A DNA stretch of 38,548 bases from Arthrobacter subterraneus. Its GTDB lineage: Bacteria; Actinomycetota; Actinomycetes; Actinomycetales; Micrococcaceae. Shown in pieces: positions 24,539-32,953 of the stretch. Made by a program: the position numbers and the translations under genes. The notes below the pieces were generated by a model. It was not told the DNA's origin. It did no database searches and saw only the letters and a list, made by a program, of their open reading frames with translations. The first letter of the stretch is position 1. Each line of letters begins with the position of its first letter. Where the stretch lies: assembly GCF_900099735.1 (NCBI RefSeq), contig NZ_FNDT01000023.1, positions 1 through 38,548 of the forward strand, read 5' to 3'.

Positions 24539-25413
24539 CGTCGGACTTCCTGTGTGCGCAGCCCCAGCAGTCCCGAAAGGAGAAGCAGGAGCACCACGAT
24601 CGGTGCAGCCACCATCCAGGGCGCCTCGTAGTAGAAGGGCAGTGATTCGGTGATGAGCAGTCCCAGCTCGGCGGTGGGCGGCTTCAGCCCTACCCCGACG
24701 TAGCTGAGGGTGGACATGGCAAGCACCGCGGTGGCCATGCCCAGGGAAGCCATGGTGAGGAGGACCGGCGCCAGCTCCGGGCACAGGTGGCGCCGCAGCA
24801 CGTGGACGGGCCCCAGCCGCAGCAGGTTCGCGGCCTCCACGGCAGGGCTGGCGAAGACGCTCAGCGAACGGGCCCGCACCACCCGGAAATATTCCACCCA
24901 CTGCGCCAGTGCAATCCCGAGGTAGATGGTCCACATCTCACCCGAAGCGAGCGCGGCGAAAATCAGCACAATGAGCAGTGCCGGCAGTGCAAGGAAGATT
25001 TCGGAGATTCCGAGCAGCAGCTGGTCCACCCACCCGCGCCGCCAGGCAGCGAGAAGACCGAGAGCGACGCCGGCAATACCCGCCGTGGTGACGCACAGTA
25101 GAGCGAGGCCAAGGGACAAGCGGGTGGCGTGGGCGAGGCGCGCAATGACGCTGCGCCCCAGGTGGTCGTTGCCGAAAGGCTCGGCGAACGACGGCGGCCG
25201 GAGGAACTGGCTCAGGTCCTGGCCCGCGTACTGCCGCCACACAAGTGGGCCGATCAGGGCGAAAAGCACCAGCACCGCGAGCAACCCGGCGGACGCCGCG
25301 CGCGTCCAGGACAGCCGCCGCCGGACCGGGCCGGACATGCCCCACAGTGTGGTTGGGCTGGAGGGCGCGGGCATGTCCGGTGCTTTCCCGTTTGCCTGCT
25401 GCGTGATGTTCAC
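24535..25413 (-). CDS. ABC transporter permease (DppC/NikC type)
   Basis: A 292-residue inner-membrane permease. It has the N-terminal OppC-type helix (SAGLLAVLVLFALIGPLVW), then the GNDHLGRSVIARL motif characteristic of this subfamily, and the BPD_transp_1 core with the EAA-like ATPase docking loop (EAANLLRLGPVHVLRRHLCPELAP). Five or six helices are predicted. It overlaps the upstream permease stop (ATGA at 25410-25413) and the downstream ATPase start, so the whole operon is translationally coupled. Confidence 0.92.
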   Translation of the reverse strand: MNITQQANGKAPDMPAPSSPTTLWGMSGPVRRRLSWTRAASAGLLAVLVLFALIGPLVWRQYAGQDLSQFLRPPSFAEPFGNDHLGRSVIARLAHATRLSLGLALLCVTTAGIAGVALGLLAAWRRGWVDQLLLGISEIFLALPALLIVLIFAALASGEMWTIYLGIALAQWVEYFRVVRARSLSVFASPAVEAANLLRLGPVHVLRRHLCPELAPVLLTMASLGMATAVLAMSTLSYVGVGLKPPTAELGLLITESLPFYYEAPWMVAAPIVVLLLLLSGLLGLRTQEVRR

Positions 25414-26426
25414 TGAGCCTCCCTGGTACGCGGATCGAGGGCCAGGACGGCCAGGTCAACCAGAGTCGAGACAACGACGACGATGAGTGCCAGGGCGAGG
25501 ACCGTCGCCTGCATGGCGGGAATGTCACGCCAGAAAACGGCGTGCACCAGTGCGTGCCCGAGACCGGGCCACGCGAAGAGGCTCTCCACCACCACAACGC
25601 CCTCGACCAGAATCAGGACCTGGACACCGATGTAGGAGACCAGGGTGACCCCGGCGTTCCGGATCACGTGGCGGGCCAGGACCACGTGCCTGGCCAGGCC
25701 CTTGGTGCGCGCGAAGTGCACGTGCCCGGATTCCAGGACCTGCGCGACGGCGTCCCGGGTGACCCGCGCAAACAGTCCCGATAGGCCGACAGCCAGGGTG
25801 ATGGCCGGAAGCACAATATTGCCGCGCTCACCGTGCCCGGCGGCCGGCACCCAGCCAAGCTGGACGGAGAACACAATGATGAGGACCAGCCCCAGGATGA
25901 ACGGGGGCAGCGCCCGGACCAGTGAGACCCAGGCATCGGTGAGGCGGTCGACGGCGCCGCCCCGGTTCTGGGCTGCCAGCAGGCCGAGGAGTAGCCCTCC
26001 GGCCACCGAGAGGACCAGCGCCACCGCTGCGAGCTGCAATGTAGCTGTCAGGTGGAGGGCCAGTTCATCCGTCACGGATGCGCCGGTCACCAGGGACGTG
26101 CCGAAGTCCAGCCGCAGGGCATCCAGGATCCAACCGCCCAGCTGCTGCCAGGCCGGAGCATCGAGGTTGACGTCGGCGCGTACTTCCGCGGCGGTGGACG
26201 CGTCGACCTTGTCGTACCCGTAGCGTCCCGCAGCGATCCGGAATGCAATGTCTCCGGGCAGATTCTGGACGATGACGAAGCAGGTGATGGTGACGGCGAG
26301 CGTGACGCCGACGGCCTGCGCTGCACGCCGGGCAAGGACCTTCCCGGCGGCGCGCGTCAGGGAGTGATCCCTGCGGGTCTCCGCCGGATGGGAGGGGGGA
26401 GGCGAGGGTGTGGACAGGATGGTCAT
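25410..26426 (-). CDS. ABC transporter permease (DppB/NikB type)
   Basis: A 338-residue inner-membrane permease: a first helix near residues 35-55 (AVGVTLAVTITCFVIVQNLPGD, the typical DppB/NikB opening), a large external loop, and then the BPD_transp_1 core with the docking loop (TRDAVAQVLESGHVHFARTKGLARHVVLARHVIRNA). It pairs with the DppC-type permease to form the translocation path. Its start is 2 bp from the stop of the substrate-binding protein gene. Confidence 0.92.
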   Translation of the reverse strand: MTILSTPSPPPSHPAETRRDHSLTRAAGKVLARRAAQAVGVTLAVTITCFVIVQNLPGDIAFRIAAGRYGYDKVDASTAAEVRADVNLDAPAWQQLGGWILDALRLDFGTSLVTGASVTDELALHLTATLQLAAVALVLSVAGGLLLGLLAAQNRGGAVDRLTDAWVSLVRALPPFILGLVLIIVFSVQLGWVPAAGHGERGNIVLPAITLAVGLSGLFARVTRDAVAQVLESGHVHFARTKGLARHVVLARHVIRNAGVTLVSYIGVQVLILVEGVVVVESLFAWPGLGHALVHAVFWRDIPAMQATVLALALIVVVVSTLVDLAVLALDPRTREAQ

Positions 26427-26428
26427 GG

Positions 26429-28006
26429 CTACTCCTTGAAGGAAATGGCGGCGAGGTTCCAGTTGCGCTCAAGCGGGTCGAGAACAAAGCCTTCGACGGC
26501 GTCGTTCACAATGACGCTCTGGCGGTACCAGGACACGGGGATGACGGGGAGCTGTTCCTGGAGGGTGCCCGCGATCCGGGTGCGGGCAGTGTCCGCGGCT
26601 GCGCCGTCGTACTCTGCCTCGGTGGTGAGCCGGTCGAGGGCAGCGGTCATGTCCGGGTCGCTCCAATTCATGGCACCCCAATCGCCGCCGTCAGCGGGGT
26701 AGTCCTTCAGCAGCGTGACAATCGGATCAGGCACCAGGGCAAAGTTGCGGGTGAAGAGCGCCATCTCCAGGGCACCGCTGGCGTGGCCCGCCGGGATTTC
26801 GCTGGAATTGTCCACACGCACCTCGACCGTGACGCCGATTTCTCCGAGCGCGGCCTGGATGGCTGCCGCCATGGTGGGAAGTTCCGGCCGGTCGGGGAAC
26901 GTGAGCAGCTCCACGGTCAACGGCTCGCCGCCCTTCTCCCGCACACCGTCCTGGCCGAGCGTCCACCCGGCGTCCTCCAACAGCGTGGCGGCACGCTCGG
27001 GATCGTGCGTCAGCGGGTCAAGGCCGTCGTCGTGCCACATCTCAAGGGCCGGAGGGAACATCTGCGTCGCGGCGATGTCCGGGTCACGCAGGACGGCGGT
27101 GGCCATCGCGGGGCGGTCCAGCGCCAACGACAGGGCCTGCCGGACCCGCTCATCGGAGAGGGCCGGGTGCGCGGCGTTCAGTTTGAGCACGATGGTCCGG
27201 GGAAGCAGGGCCGACTCCACCTGCAGCCCCGGCTTCCCCTTCACCCGCTGCAGGCTGGTGGCATCCATGCCGAAGACGACGTCGGCCTGCCCGCTCTCGC
27301 CCATGAGGGCGCGGTTCTCCGCCCGGCCGACACTTTCGTAGATCACTTGCTGCGCCTGGGCCGGCTCGCCGTCGTAACCTCCGAAGGCCTCCAGTTCGAT
27401 GCGGGACGGAGGGGCAACTTCGACAACCTGGTAGGGACCGGATCCGACAACCCCGGAAACAGATCCGTCCTCGGCGTAAGAGGAGGGCGCGAGGATCTGC
27501 GTGCTCGTCGCGGCCAGGACCGCGGGCAGCGGAGCGAACGGCTCCGAGAGCGAGATGAGGACGGAGCCTTCCTCCGCGCTGATCCCGGTGATGGGTGCGA
27601 CGGCGATGGTGTTCGCCTCGGAAGCGCGTGCCAGTTCCAGTGCTGCCACGACGGACTCTGCGTCCACCGGCGTGCCGTCGTGGAACTGCGCTCCATTCCG
27701 CAATGTGAAGGTCCACTGCAGTCCGTCTCCGGAAGCAGCCCATTCGGCGGCCAGGCCGGGGCGCAAAGCGCCTGTTCCGTCCGCGTCGACCAGCGTCTCG
27801 GCAACCTGAAGACGGGTGAAGATACCCTCGGCCGTGGTGGGGTCCAGGCTGTGGACTTCAAGCGGTCCGATGACGTCGAGGACACCGTCCCCTGTCTGCG
27901 CGTCGGTTGTCCCGGCTGGATTCTGACTACTTGCGCAGCCCGTCAGCAGGAGGGCGGAGAGAGCCACCGTAGTGGTCACTGAGAGCAGGGAAGGGCGTAG
28001 TGGCAT
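26429..28006 (-). CDS. Family-5 substrate-binding lipoprotein (metal chelate or peptide binding)
   Basis: A 525-residue solute-binding protein of the SBP_bac_5 family, secreted and lipid-anchored: a basic start, a hydrophobic stretch and lipobox LLTG-C24. The family core includes GLQWTFTLRNGAQFHDGTPVDAESVV, GSGPYQVVE, RVRQALSLALDRPA and a C-terminal VIPVSWYRQS. The family binds peptides, heme, Ni-chelates (NikA) or metallophores such as staphylopine (CntA). A Zur-like box 61 bp upstream and the divergent zinc-free L36 gene suggest a zinc-chelate substrate; the protein sequence alone does not show this. It is the first gene of the four-gene leftward operon. Confidence 0.9.
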   Translation of the reverse strand: MPLRPSLLSVTTTVALSALLLTGCASSQNPAGTTDAQTGDGVLDVIGPLEVHSLDPTTAEGIFTRLQVAETLVDADGTGALRPGLAAEWAASGDGLQWTFTLRNGAQFHDGTPVDAESVVAALELARASEANTIAVAPITGISAEEGSVLISLSEPFAPLPAVLAATSTQILAPSSYAEDGSVSGVVGSGPYQVVEVAPPSRIELEAFGGYDGEPAQAQQVIYESVGRAENRALMGESGQADVVFGMDATSLQRVKGKPGLQVESALLPRTIVLKLNAAHPALSDERVRQALSLALDRPAMATAVLRDPDIAATQMFPPALEMWHDDGLDPLTHDPERAATLLEDAGWTLGQDGVREKGGEPLTVELLTFPDRPELPTMAAAIQAALGEIGVTVEVRVDNSSEIPAGHASGALEMALFTRNFALVPDPIVTLLKDYPADGGDWGAMNWSDPDMTAALDRLTTEAEYDGAAADTARTRIAGTLQEQLPVIPVSWYRQSVIVNDAVEGFVLDPLERNWNLAAISFKE

Positions 28007-28066
28007 AGGAGTTCCTTGATGCGAGGGAAGGTATGTGCCGGATGGGCACCAGAAGACTACAACTAA

Positions 28067-28081
28067 TGATAATCATTCTCA
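28067..28081. promoter_or_regulatory. Zur-type operator
   Basis: TGATAATCATTCTCA matches the actinobacterial Zur consensus TGAAAATCATTTTCA at 13 of 15 positions and contains the perfect palindrome AATGAT-A-ATCATT (28065-28077). It sits between the ABC importer operon and the zinc-free L36 gene. A Fur box would look similar, but the L36 neighbour favours Zur. Confidence 0.75.
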
Positions 28082-28130
28082 AACTGTGTAGAATCGGTGC
28101 TCGACCTGTTCGCAAGGCAAGGAGATAAAC

Positions 28131-28253
28131 ATGAAAGTACGCAACTCATTGCGCGCCCTGAAGAAGGTTCCCGGCGCTCAGGTGGTCCGCCGGCGCGGCC
28201 GCACGTTTGTCATCAACAAGAAGAACCCGCGAATGAAGGCGCGTCAGGGCTGA
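28131..28253 (+). CDS. rpmJ: Alternative ribosomal protein L36, zinc-free (C-minus) form
   Basis: A 40-residue protein, [20 protein letters not shown] and on to a [10 protein letters not shown] end. It has the L36 shape but none of the four Cys/His zinc ligands of the standard form. C-minus ribosomal proteins replace their zinc-binding paralogues under zinc starvation, which frees zinc, and are normally repressed by Zur. The start ATG 28131 follows AAGGAG, and a Zur-like box lies 50 bp upstream. The zinc-binding copy is expected elsewhere in the genome. Confidence 0.92.
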   Translation: MKVRNSLRALKKVPGAQVVRRRGRTFVINKKNPRMKARQG

Positions 28254-28261
28254 GCCGCTTC

Positions 28262-28678
28262 ATGGACTGGAAGCCCCCACCCCGTAGCGGGAAAGACCCG
28301 GATGGACCCGTCCTGGTGTGGTGTGCCGGCCATCGTTGCGCCGCTCTTCGCAGGCTCTCAGGCGGCCAGGACCACGACGAGCAGATCCGCGCCACCATCC
28401 GCCAGACCTCCGGCGGTGTCCTCATCGAATCCAGGTGCCTCGGCCGGTGCGAGCTCGCCGGTGTCGCAGCAGTGGCGCGGCGGGACGGACGGAGTGGTCG
28501 GATCGGACCCCTGGCATGGTTCACCGGCCTTGAAAATGGCACACGTTTCGCTGCCCTGCGGCGCTGGATCGCCTCCGGCGGGCCCCGCGAGGCGGACATC
28601 CCGAATCAGGGCGCACCGCCGATCCTGGAGGACGCCGCCTGCGGGGTCACCCCGCCGCCGCAGGTTCGGCGCGGGTGA
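28262..28678 (+). CDS. Thioredoxin-like [2Fe-2S] ferredoxin-type protein
   Basis: A 138-residue protein with C21-x4-C26 (VWCAGHRC) and C59-x3-C63 (SRCLGRC), the Cys spacing of the thioredoxin-fold (2Fe-2S) ferredoxin family; the rest is an alpha/beta domain with a Pro/Gly-rich tail. ATG 28262 lies 8 bp behind the L36 stop with no strong Shine-Dalgarno, so translation is probably coupled to L36 and under the same Zur-like control. Its electron partner is unknown. Short proteins of this type are often found with Zur-regulated or cobalamin genes in actinobacteria. Confidence 0.7.
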   Translation: MDWKPPPRSGKDPDGPVLVWCAGHRCAALRRLSGGQDHDEQIRATIRQTSGGVLIESRCLGRCELAGVAAVARRDGRSGRIGPLAWFTGLENGTRFAALRRWIASGGPREADIPNQGAPPILEDAACGVTPPPQVRRG

Positions 28679-28714
28679 TGGCGGGCAGGTTTTAGGACAG
28701 CAGCTTCCGCGGCC

Positions 28715-28758
28715 CAGTGCGGGCGCCTTCGCACGGCAAGCGGGAAGGCGCGGCACTG
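28715..28758. terminator. Stem-loop between the [2Fe-2S] gene and hsdM
   Basis: A nested inverted repeat with outer arms CAGTGC / GCACTG and inner arms GCGCCTT (28723-28729) / AAGGCGC (28745-28751). It probably ends the zinc-response transcript before the restriction locus. Confidence 0.55.
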
Positions 28759-28809
28759 TGATCCCTGGGTGGGGAGTTTCTCGACTGCAAACGCCTTAGG
28801 CTGGAATGC

Positions 28810-30303
28810 GTGATCAACGGGACGGTACGCGCGCAGGTAGACAAAGTGTGGGACACCTTCTGGACGGGCGGAATCTCGAACCCGCTCGAGGTGATTGAAC
28901 AGATCACATACCTGTTGTTCCTCAAGCGGCTGGACGACGCGCAGACGCTGGCCGAGAACCGCGCCAATCGCACGGGAAAACCGGTCACCAACCCGATTTT
29001 CCCTGACGGCACCGATCCCCGCGGACGCAGCTACGGTGACCTGCGCTGGAGCAGATTCAAGGGCTTCTCCCGGGACGAGAAATACACCCTCTTCGCCGAG
29101 CACATCTTCCCCTTTCTGCGCGAGGAACTGACCACGCAGGCCAACGGGGAAGACTCGACCTACAGCCACCACATGAAGGATGCCCGCTTCACCATCCCGA
29201 ACCCGGGCGTCCTTGAGCGGGTCATCGACATCATCGATGGCATCGACATGACCGGCCGCGACACCAAGGGCGATCTGTACGAGTACATGTTGTCCAAAAT
29301 CGCCTCCGCCGGCACCAACGGGCAGTTCCGCACACCGCGTCACATCATCGACCTCATGGTTCGGATGACGGATCCGCGGCCCATGGAAACCATCTGCGAC
29401 CCGGCGTCGGGCACGTGCGGATTCCTGGTCCGGGCAGCCGAGCACCTGTGGGATTCCCCTGACATGCTGACCGACCAGAGGCAGCTCGACTTCTACCACC
29501 ACGAGCAGTTCCACGGGTACGACTTCGACAACACCATGCTCCGCATCGGGTCCATGAACATGCTGCTGCACGGCGTTGAGAACCCGGTGATCACCTACCG
29601 CGATTCGCTGGCCGATCTGCACTCTGCGGAAGAGGAAAAGTACAACCTGATTCTCGCGAATCCGCCCTTTGCCGGCAGCCTCGACTACGAGAACGTCGCG
29701 AAGGACCTTCTCACCCTGGTCAAGACCAAGAAAACCGAGCTGCTCTTCCTCGCGCTGTTCATCCGCCTGCTCAAGCCCGGCGGCCGCGCGGCGGTGATCG
29801 TGCCCGACGGCGTCCTGTTCGGTTCTTCCAAGGCACACAAGGACCTGCGCAAAATGCTGGTCGAGCAGCACAAGCTCGACGCCGTCGTGAAACTCCCATC
29901 CGGCGTCTTCAAGCCCTACGCCGGGGTCTCCACCGCCATCCTCTTCTTCACCAAGACCAACTCCGGCGGCACCGACAACGTCTGGTTCTACGACGTGAAG
30001 TCCGACGGCTTCAGCCTCGACGACAAGCGCACACCGCTCGGCTCCTCCGACCTGCCAGATGTGTTGGAACGCTGGAACCAGCGCACGACGACGGAGGCCG
30101 AGCGGGCGCGAACCGACCAGTCCTTCCTTGTCCCCAAGTCGGAAATCGCCGAGAACGGCTACGACCTTTCGCTGAATAGGTACAAGGAGGTCGAGTACGA
30201 CGAGGTGGAGCACAAGGCGCCAGACGAGATCATCGCGGAGTTGGAGTTGCTCGAGAAGGAAATCGTTGACGGTATGGCGGAGCTGAAGGAACTGCTCAAG
30301 TGA
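28810..30303 (+). CDS. hsdM: Type I restriction-modification methyltransferase subunit HsdM
   Basis: A 497-residue N6-adenine methylase. The N-terminal HsdM helical domain (about 1-140, VWDTFWTGGISNPLEVIEQITYLLFLKRLDD) is followed by the N6_Mtase domain with the SAM motif DPASGTCGFLVRA (about 196-208) and catalytic motif NPPF (about 283-286). The C-terminal region ends in a coiled tail (ELELLEKEIVDGMAELKELLK) that would contact HsdS. The start codon is GTG 28810. It overlaps hsdS by 4 bp (GTGA). HsdM and HsdS together form the host-protecting methylase. Confidence 0.95.
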   Translation: MINGTVRAQVDKVWDTFWTGGISNPLEVIEQITYLLFLKRLDDAQTLAENRANRTGKPVTNPIFPDGTDPRGRSYGDLRWSRFKGFSRDEKYTLFAEHIFPFLREELTTQANGEDSTYSHHMKDARFTIPNPGVLERVIDIIDGIDMTGRDTKGDLYEYMLSKIASAGTNGQFRTPRHIIDLMVRMTDPRPMETICDPASGTCGFLVRAAEHLWDSPDMLTDQRQLDFYHHEQFHGYDFDNTMLRIGSMNMLLHGVENPVITYRDSLADLHSAEEEKYNLILANPPFAGSLDYENVAKDLLTLVKTKKTELLFLALFIRLLKPGGRAAVIVPDGVLFGSSKAHKDLRKMLVEQHKLDAVVKLPSGVFKPYAGVSTAILFFTKTNSGGTDNVWFYDVKSDGFSLDDKRTPLGSSDLPDVLERWNQRTTTEAERARTDQSFLVPKSEIAENGYDLSLNRYKEVEYDEVEHKAPDEIIAELELLEKEIVDGMAELKELLK

Positions 30304-31481
30304 ATCCGCGCCTTGTAGAACTTTCGGCTCTCATGATCTCTCGCGGCGGCTCGGTCGACCCGAGAAAGCACCCCAACGAAACATTCGAGCTGCTAAGCAT
30401 TCCTGCACACGATCGCGGCTTGCCTGACGTTGTCGCGGGAGAATCGATCGGCTCCACAAAGCAGGTAGTTCAATCCGGTGATGTGTTGCTTTCGAAGATC
30501 GTTCCCCACATTAGAAGGGCATGGGTTGTTCCTCCTAGGACCTCGCACCGCCAGATTGCATCGGGTGAGTGGATAGTCTTCAGGAACGAGCAAATTTTCG
30601 GCCCCTACTTTCGACAGTTGCTAGTCAGCGACGCTTTCAACAGTCAATTTATGCAGACGGTTGCGGGAGTCGGTGGCTCGCTGCTTCGAGCAAGACCGGC
30701 CCACGTGGCCAAGATCAAAGTTCCCCTTCCGCCCCTTAACGAGCAGCGGCGCATCGCGGCGATCCTGGACAAGGCCGATGAGCTCCGAGCCAAACGCCGC
30801 GAGGCCCTCGCCCACCTCGACACCCTCACACATTCGATCTTCCACATCATGTTCGGTGATCCGGCGGTCAACCCAATGGGGTATGAACGCAAGCCTTTGG
30901 TAGAACTGTGCCGCGCCACTGATGACATCCGGTGCGGACCCTTCGGAACGCAGCTCAACAAACGTGAATTCCGTTCCAGTGGCGTTCCGCTGTGGGGCAT
31001 CAAGAACGTCAACCGACACTTCGACTTGCCGACTCTGGAATTCTTGGATGAGGCGACTGCCAACCGGCTGACGTCCTACTCAATCCTCCCGGGAGACATA
31101 GTGATGACCCGCAAGGGTACCGTCGGAAACTGCGCTGTTTACCCGGACACCTTCCCCCGAGGGATTATGCATTCCGATCTACTTCGCCTGCGACTCGACA
31201 AGCAACGGGCGAATAGCAAATTCATCTCAGACCAGTTGCACTCAAGCCGCGATGTCGCACACCAAGTAGCGCTGATAAGTGGTGGTGCAATCATGGCTGG
31301 GATTAACGTCTCGAAGCTCAAGGCAATCGAAGTGGTGGTCCCTCCACTGAACTGCCAAGGGGAGTATGCGAGGCGAGTCGCCGCCGTCGAACGATTGAAG
31401 GAGCACCACCGCGCTCAACTCACCGAGCTCGACACCCTCTTCGCTTCCCTCCAACACCGTGCGTTCAAAGGAGAACTATGA
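30300..31481 (+). CDS. hsdS: Type I specificity subunit HsdS
   Basis: A 393-residue DNA-recognition subunit with two target-recognition domains (about 1-145 and 200-345), each followed by a conserved coiled-coil spacer: PPLNEQRRIAAILDKADELRAKRREAL (about 150-185) and the shorter AAVERLKEHHRAQLTELDTLFASLQHRAF (about 360-390). The two halves set the two parts of a bipartite DNA site; the site itself cannot be read from the sequence. It starts at GTG 30300 inside the hsdM stop and ends in an ATGA overlap with the Mrr-like gene. Confidence 0.93.
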   Translation: MNPRLVELSALMISRGGSVDPRKHPNETFELLSIPAHDRGLPDVVAGESIGSTKQVVQSGDVLLSKIVPHIRRAWVVPPRTSHRQIASGEWIVFRNEQIFGPYFRQLLVSDAFNSQFMQTVAGVGGSLLRARPAHVAKIKVPLPPLNEQRRIAAILDKADELRAKRREALAHLDTLTHSIFHIMFGDPAVNPMGYERKPLVELCRATDDIRCGPFGTQLNKREFRSSGVPLWGIKNVNRHFDLPTLEFLDEATANRLTSYSILPGDIVMTRKGTVGNCAVYPDTFPRGIMHSDLLRLRLDKQRANSKFISDQLHSSRDVAHQVALISGGAIMAGINVSKLKAIEVVVPPLNCQGEYARRVAAVERLKEHHRAQLTELDTLFASLQHRAFKGEL

Positions 31482-32407
31482 GTGACGAAAGTGCCGTCCC
31501 GCTGCCCCGGTGGCAGGACTTTATGATCCCGGTGTTGCGGGTCCTGCAGAACGGGAAGGTCTGGTCTCGTCGTGACTTGATCGCCGCCACCCTTGATGAA
31601 GCCGGCATGACGCAGGAACAGCGGTCAATCATGCTTAAGGGCGGTGACCCGAGTGCAGAAAATCGCATCAGCTGGGCTATCTCGGATCTGACAAGAGCTC
31701 AGGCAATTGTCAGACCGGCGCGAGGCTTGAGCACGATCACAGAGACAGGGTTGAAGCTTCTAGCGGAGCACCCGGACGGGTTGGACAGGTCACATCTAGA
31801 GGTTCTGCCCGCCTATGCGGAATATCAGCCTCTTCGCGCCGGCCTAACGAAGACTTCCGTGGAGGTTCAATCGAAAAGAAATGACGAAGAGCGGGATCCC
31901 ATCCAGCAGGTGGAGGACGGAATCGACCGGGTCCAGGCTGAGGTAGGCGCCGAGCTGCTTCAACGCCTCCGGGCGATGGATCCATCTCTCTTTGAACAGA
32001 CCGTCGTGGAGTTGCTACTCAAGATGGGCTACGGCGGCGCCGAACAGCGCGGCAAGCGGATCGGCGGAACAGGGGATGGCGGTGTTGACGGCGTCATCGA
32101 CCAGGACGCACTCGGGCTTGACCAGATCTACATCCAGGCCAAGCGGTACAAGGAAGGAAGCAACGTTGGCCGGGAGACCATCCAAGCATTCGTCGGCGCG
32201 TTGCATGGTGCAGGCGCATCGCGTGGTGTCTTCATCACAACGAGCAGCTTCACTGACCACGCGCGCACCTATGCCGCGGGCATCCCGTCCCGCGTGATCC
32301 TGATCGACAGCGTCCGCTTGGTAAACCTCATGATCAAGTACAGAGTCGGCGTTCAAGTGAAGCAGACCTACGATGTCGTGGACCTCGATGAGGACTACTT
32401 CGAATAG
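31478..32407 (+). CDS. mrr: Mrr-like restriction endonuclease
   Basis: A 309-residue nuclease. The N-terminal Mrr_N winged-helix domain (about 10-100) recognises DNA. A charged linker follows. The Mrr_cat domain (about 170-295) has FEQTVVELLLKMGYGG, GTGDGGVDGVID (about 196-207) and QAKRYKEG (about 219-226), the D...QxK variant of the PD-(D/E)xK catalytic core. Mrr enzymes cut DNA carrying foreign methylation. It overlaps hsdS by 4 bp, so it is made together with the type I methylase; the pair could restrict unmethylated and wrongly methylated DNA. Confidence 0.92.
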   Translation: MSDESAVPLPRWQDFMIPVLRVLQNGKVWSRRDLIAATLDEAGMTQEQRSIMLKGGDPSAENRISWAISDLTRAQAIVRPARGLSTITETGLKLLAEHPDGLDRSHLEVLPAYAEYQPLRAGLTKTSVEVQSKRNDEERDPIQQVEDGIDRVQAEVGAELLQRLRAMDPSLFEQTVVELLLKMGYGGAEQRGKRIGGTGDGGVDGVIDQDALGLDQIYIQAKRYKEGSNVGRETIQAFVGALHGAGASRGVFITTSSFTDHARTYAAGIPSRVILIDSVRLVNLMIKYRVGVQVKQTYDVVDLDEDYFE

Positions 32408-32443
32408 CTTCAGCTAAATCGATGTAGGCTCGATCGATCCGCC

Positions 32444-32472
32444 TTGCACTTATTTCACTTAGCACTCATTAT
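32444..32472 (+). promoter_or_regulatory. Promoter of the HTH/PIN pair
   Basis: TTGCAC (32444-32449) and CATTAT (32467-32472) with an ideal 17-bp spacer. A TTCACT (32454-32459) / AGTGAA (32477-32482) inverted repeat spans the -10 box and could be the autoregulatory operator of the HTH protein. Confidence 0.6.
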
Positions 32473-32497
32473 GGGTAGTGAATGAAAGGGAGTTGTC

Positions 32498-32953
32498 ATG
32501 AGCGCACTCACCGATACGCGAGACATGTCGACGATCAACGTCAGCCCCAAGCAAAGCGAAGAGGCAACCGAAGTCTCCCGCCACTTCACGGAAGTGGATC
32601 CGAAAGACCTGCGAATCCGAATCGAGTCCACCTCCGGCGAAGTCGTCACCCTCCCGGAGAACCTGAACGACCTGCTTCAGACGGTTCTCAGACTTGCAGC
32701 GTCTGGTCGGGAAATCGGATTGACGCACCGTTCCAAGGCCTTGACCAGTGTTGAAGCCGCTCAGATGCTAGGGATCTCCCGGCCCACTCTGATCAAGATG
32801 GTCGCAGCAGGAGAAATACCGTCGCACAAAGTGGGATCACACAATCGGTTCCTTCGTGCTGACCTGGAGCAGTTCGCTGAGCGTCGCGCGGACGCTGAGC
32901 GTGCAGCGTTCAATGCCTTCCGAGATCTGGAAGAGGCGCTAGACCGGGAGTGA
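32498..32953 (+). CDS. Excisionase-type HTH protein, probable antitoxin
   Basis: A 151-residue DNA-binding protein. The N-terminal region (about 15-70) is a small strand-helix domain with no known motif. Residues 81-128 form the MerR/excisionase-like helix-turn-helix (LTSVEAAQMLGISRPTLIKMVAAGEIPSHKVGSHNRFL), followed by an acidic helical C-terminus that may wrap the toxin. It overlaps the PIN gene by 4 bp (GTGA), the usual layout of a toxin-antitoxin operon with the antitoxin first. The pair has its own promoter inside the restriction locus. AAAGGGAG precedes ATG 32498. Confidence 0.8.
   Translation: MSALTDTRDMSTINVSPKQSEEATEVSRHFTEVDPKDLRIRIESTSGEVVTLPENLNDLLQTVLRLAASGREIGLTHRSKALTSVEAAQMLGISRPTLIKMVAAGEIPSHKVGSHNRFLRADLEQFAERRADAERAAFNAFRDLEEALDRE

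Noticed and set aside
24539..24934. N-terminal extension of the fused ABC ATPase
   Set aside because: It overlaps the permease gene in another frame and lacks ATPase-like sequence; the ATGA overlap start at 24538 fits the family.
26408..27982. 524-codon open frame on the plus strand
   Set aside because: Antisense shadow of the substrate-binding lipoprotein gene; composition is Arg/Gly-rich without motifs.
22267..28006. EamA exporter as metallophore exporter for the importer operon
   Set aside because: Pseudopaline export does use an EamA protein, but here the gene is under LysR-type control, faces the other way and no synthase gene is present; the link is not supported.
28606..30213. 535-codon open frame on the minus strand
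   Set aside because: It is fully antisense to hsdM, which has clear methylase motifs; the frame shows no domain and arises from high-GC codon bias.
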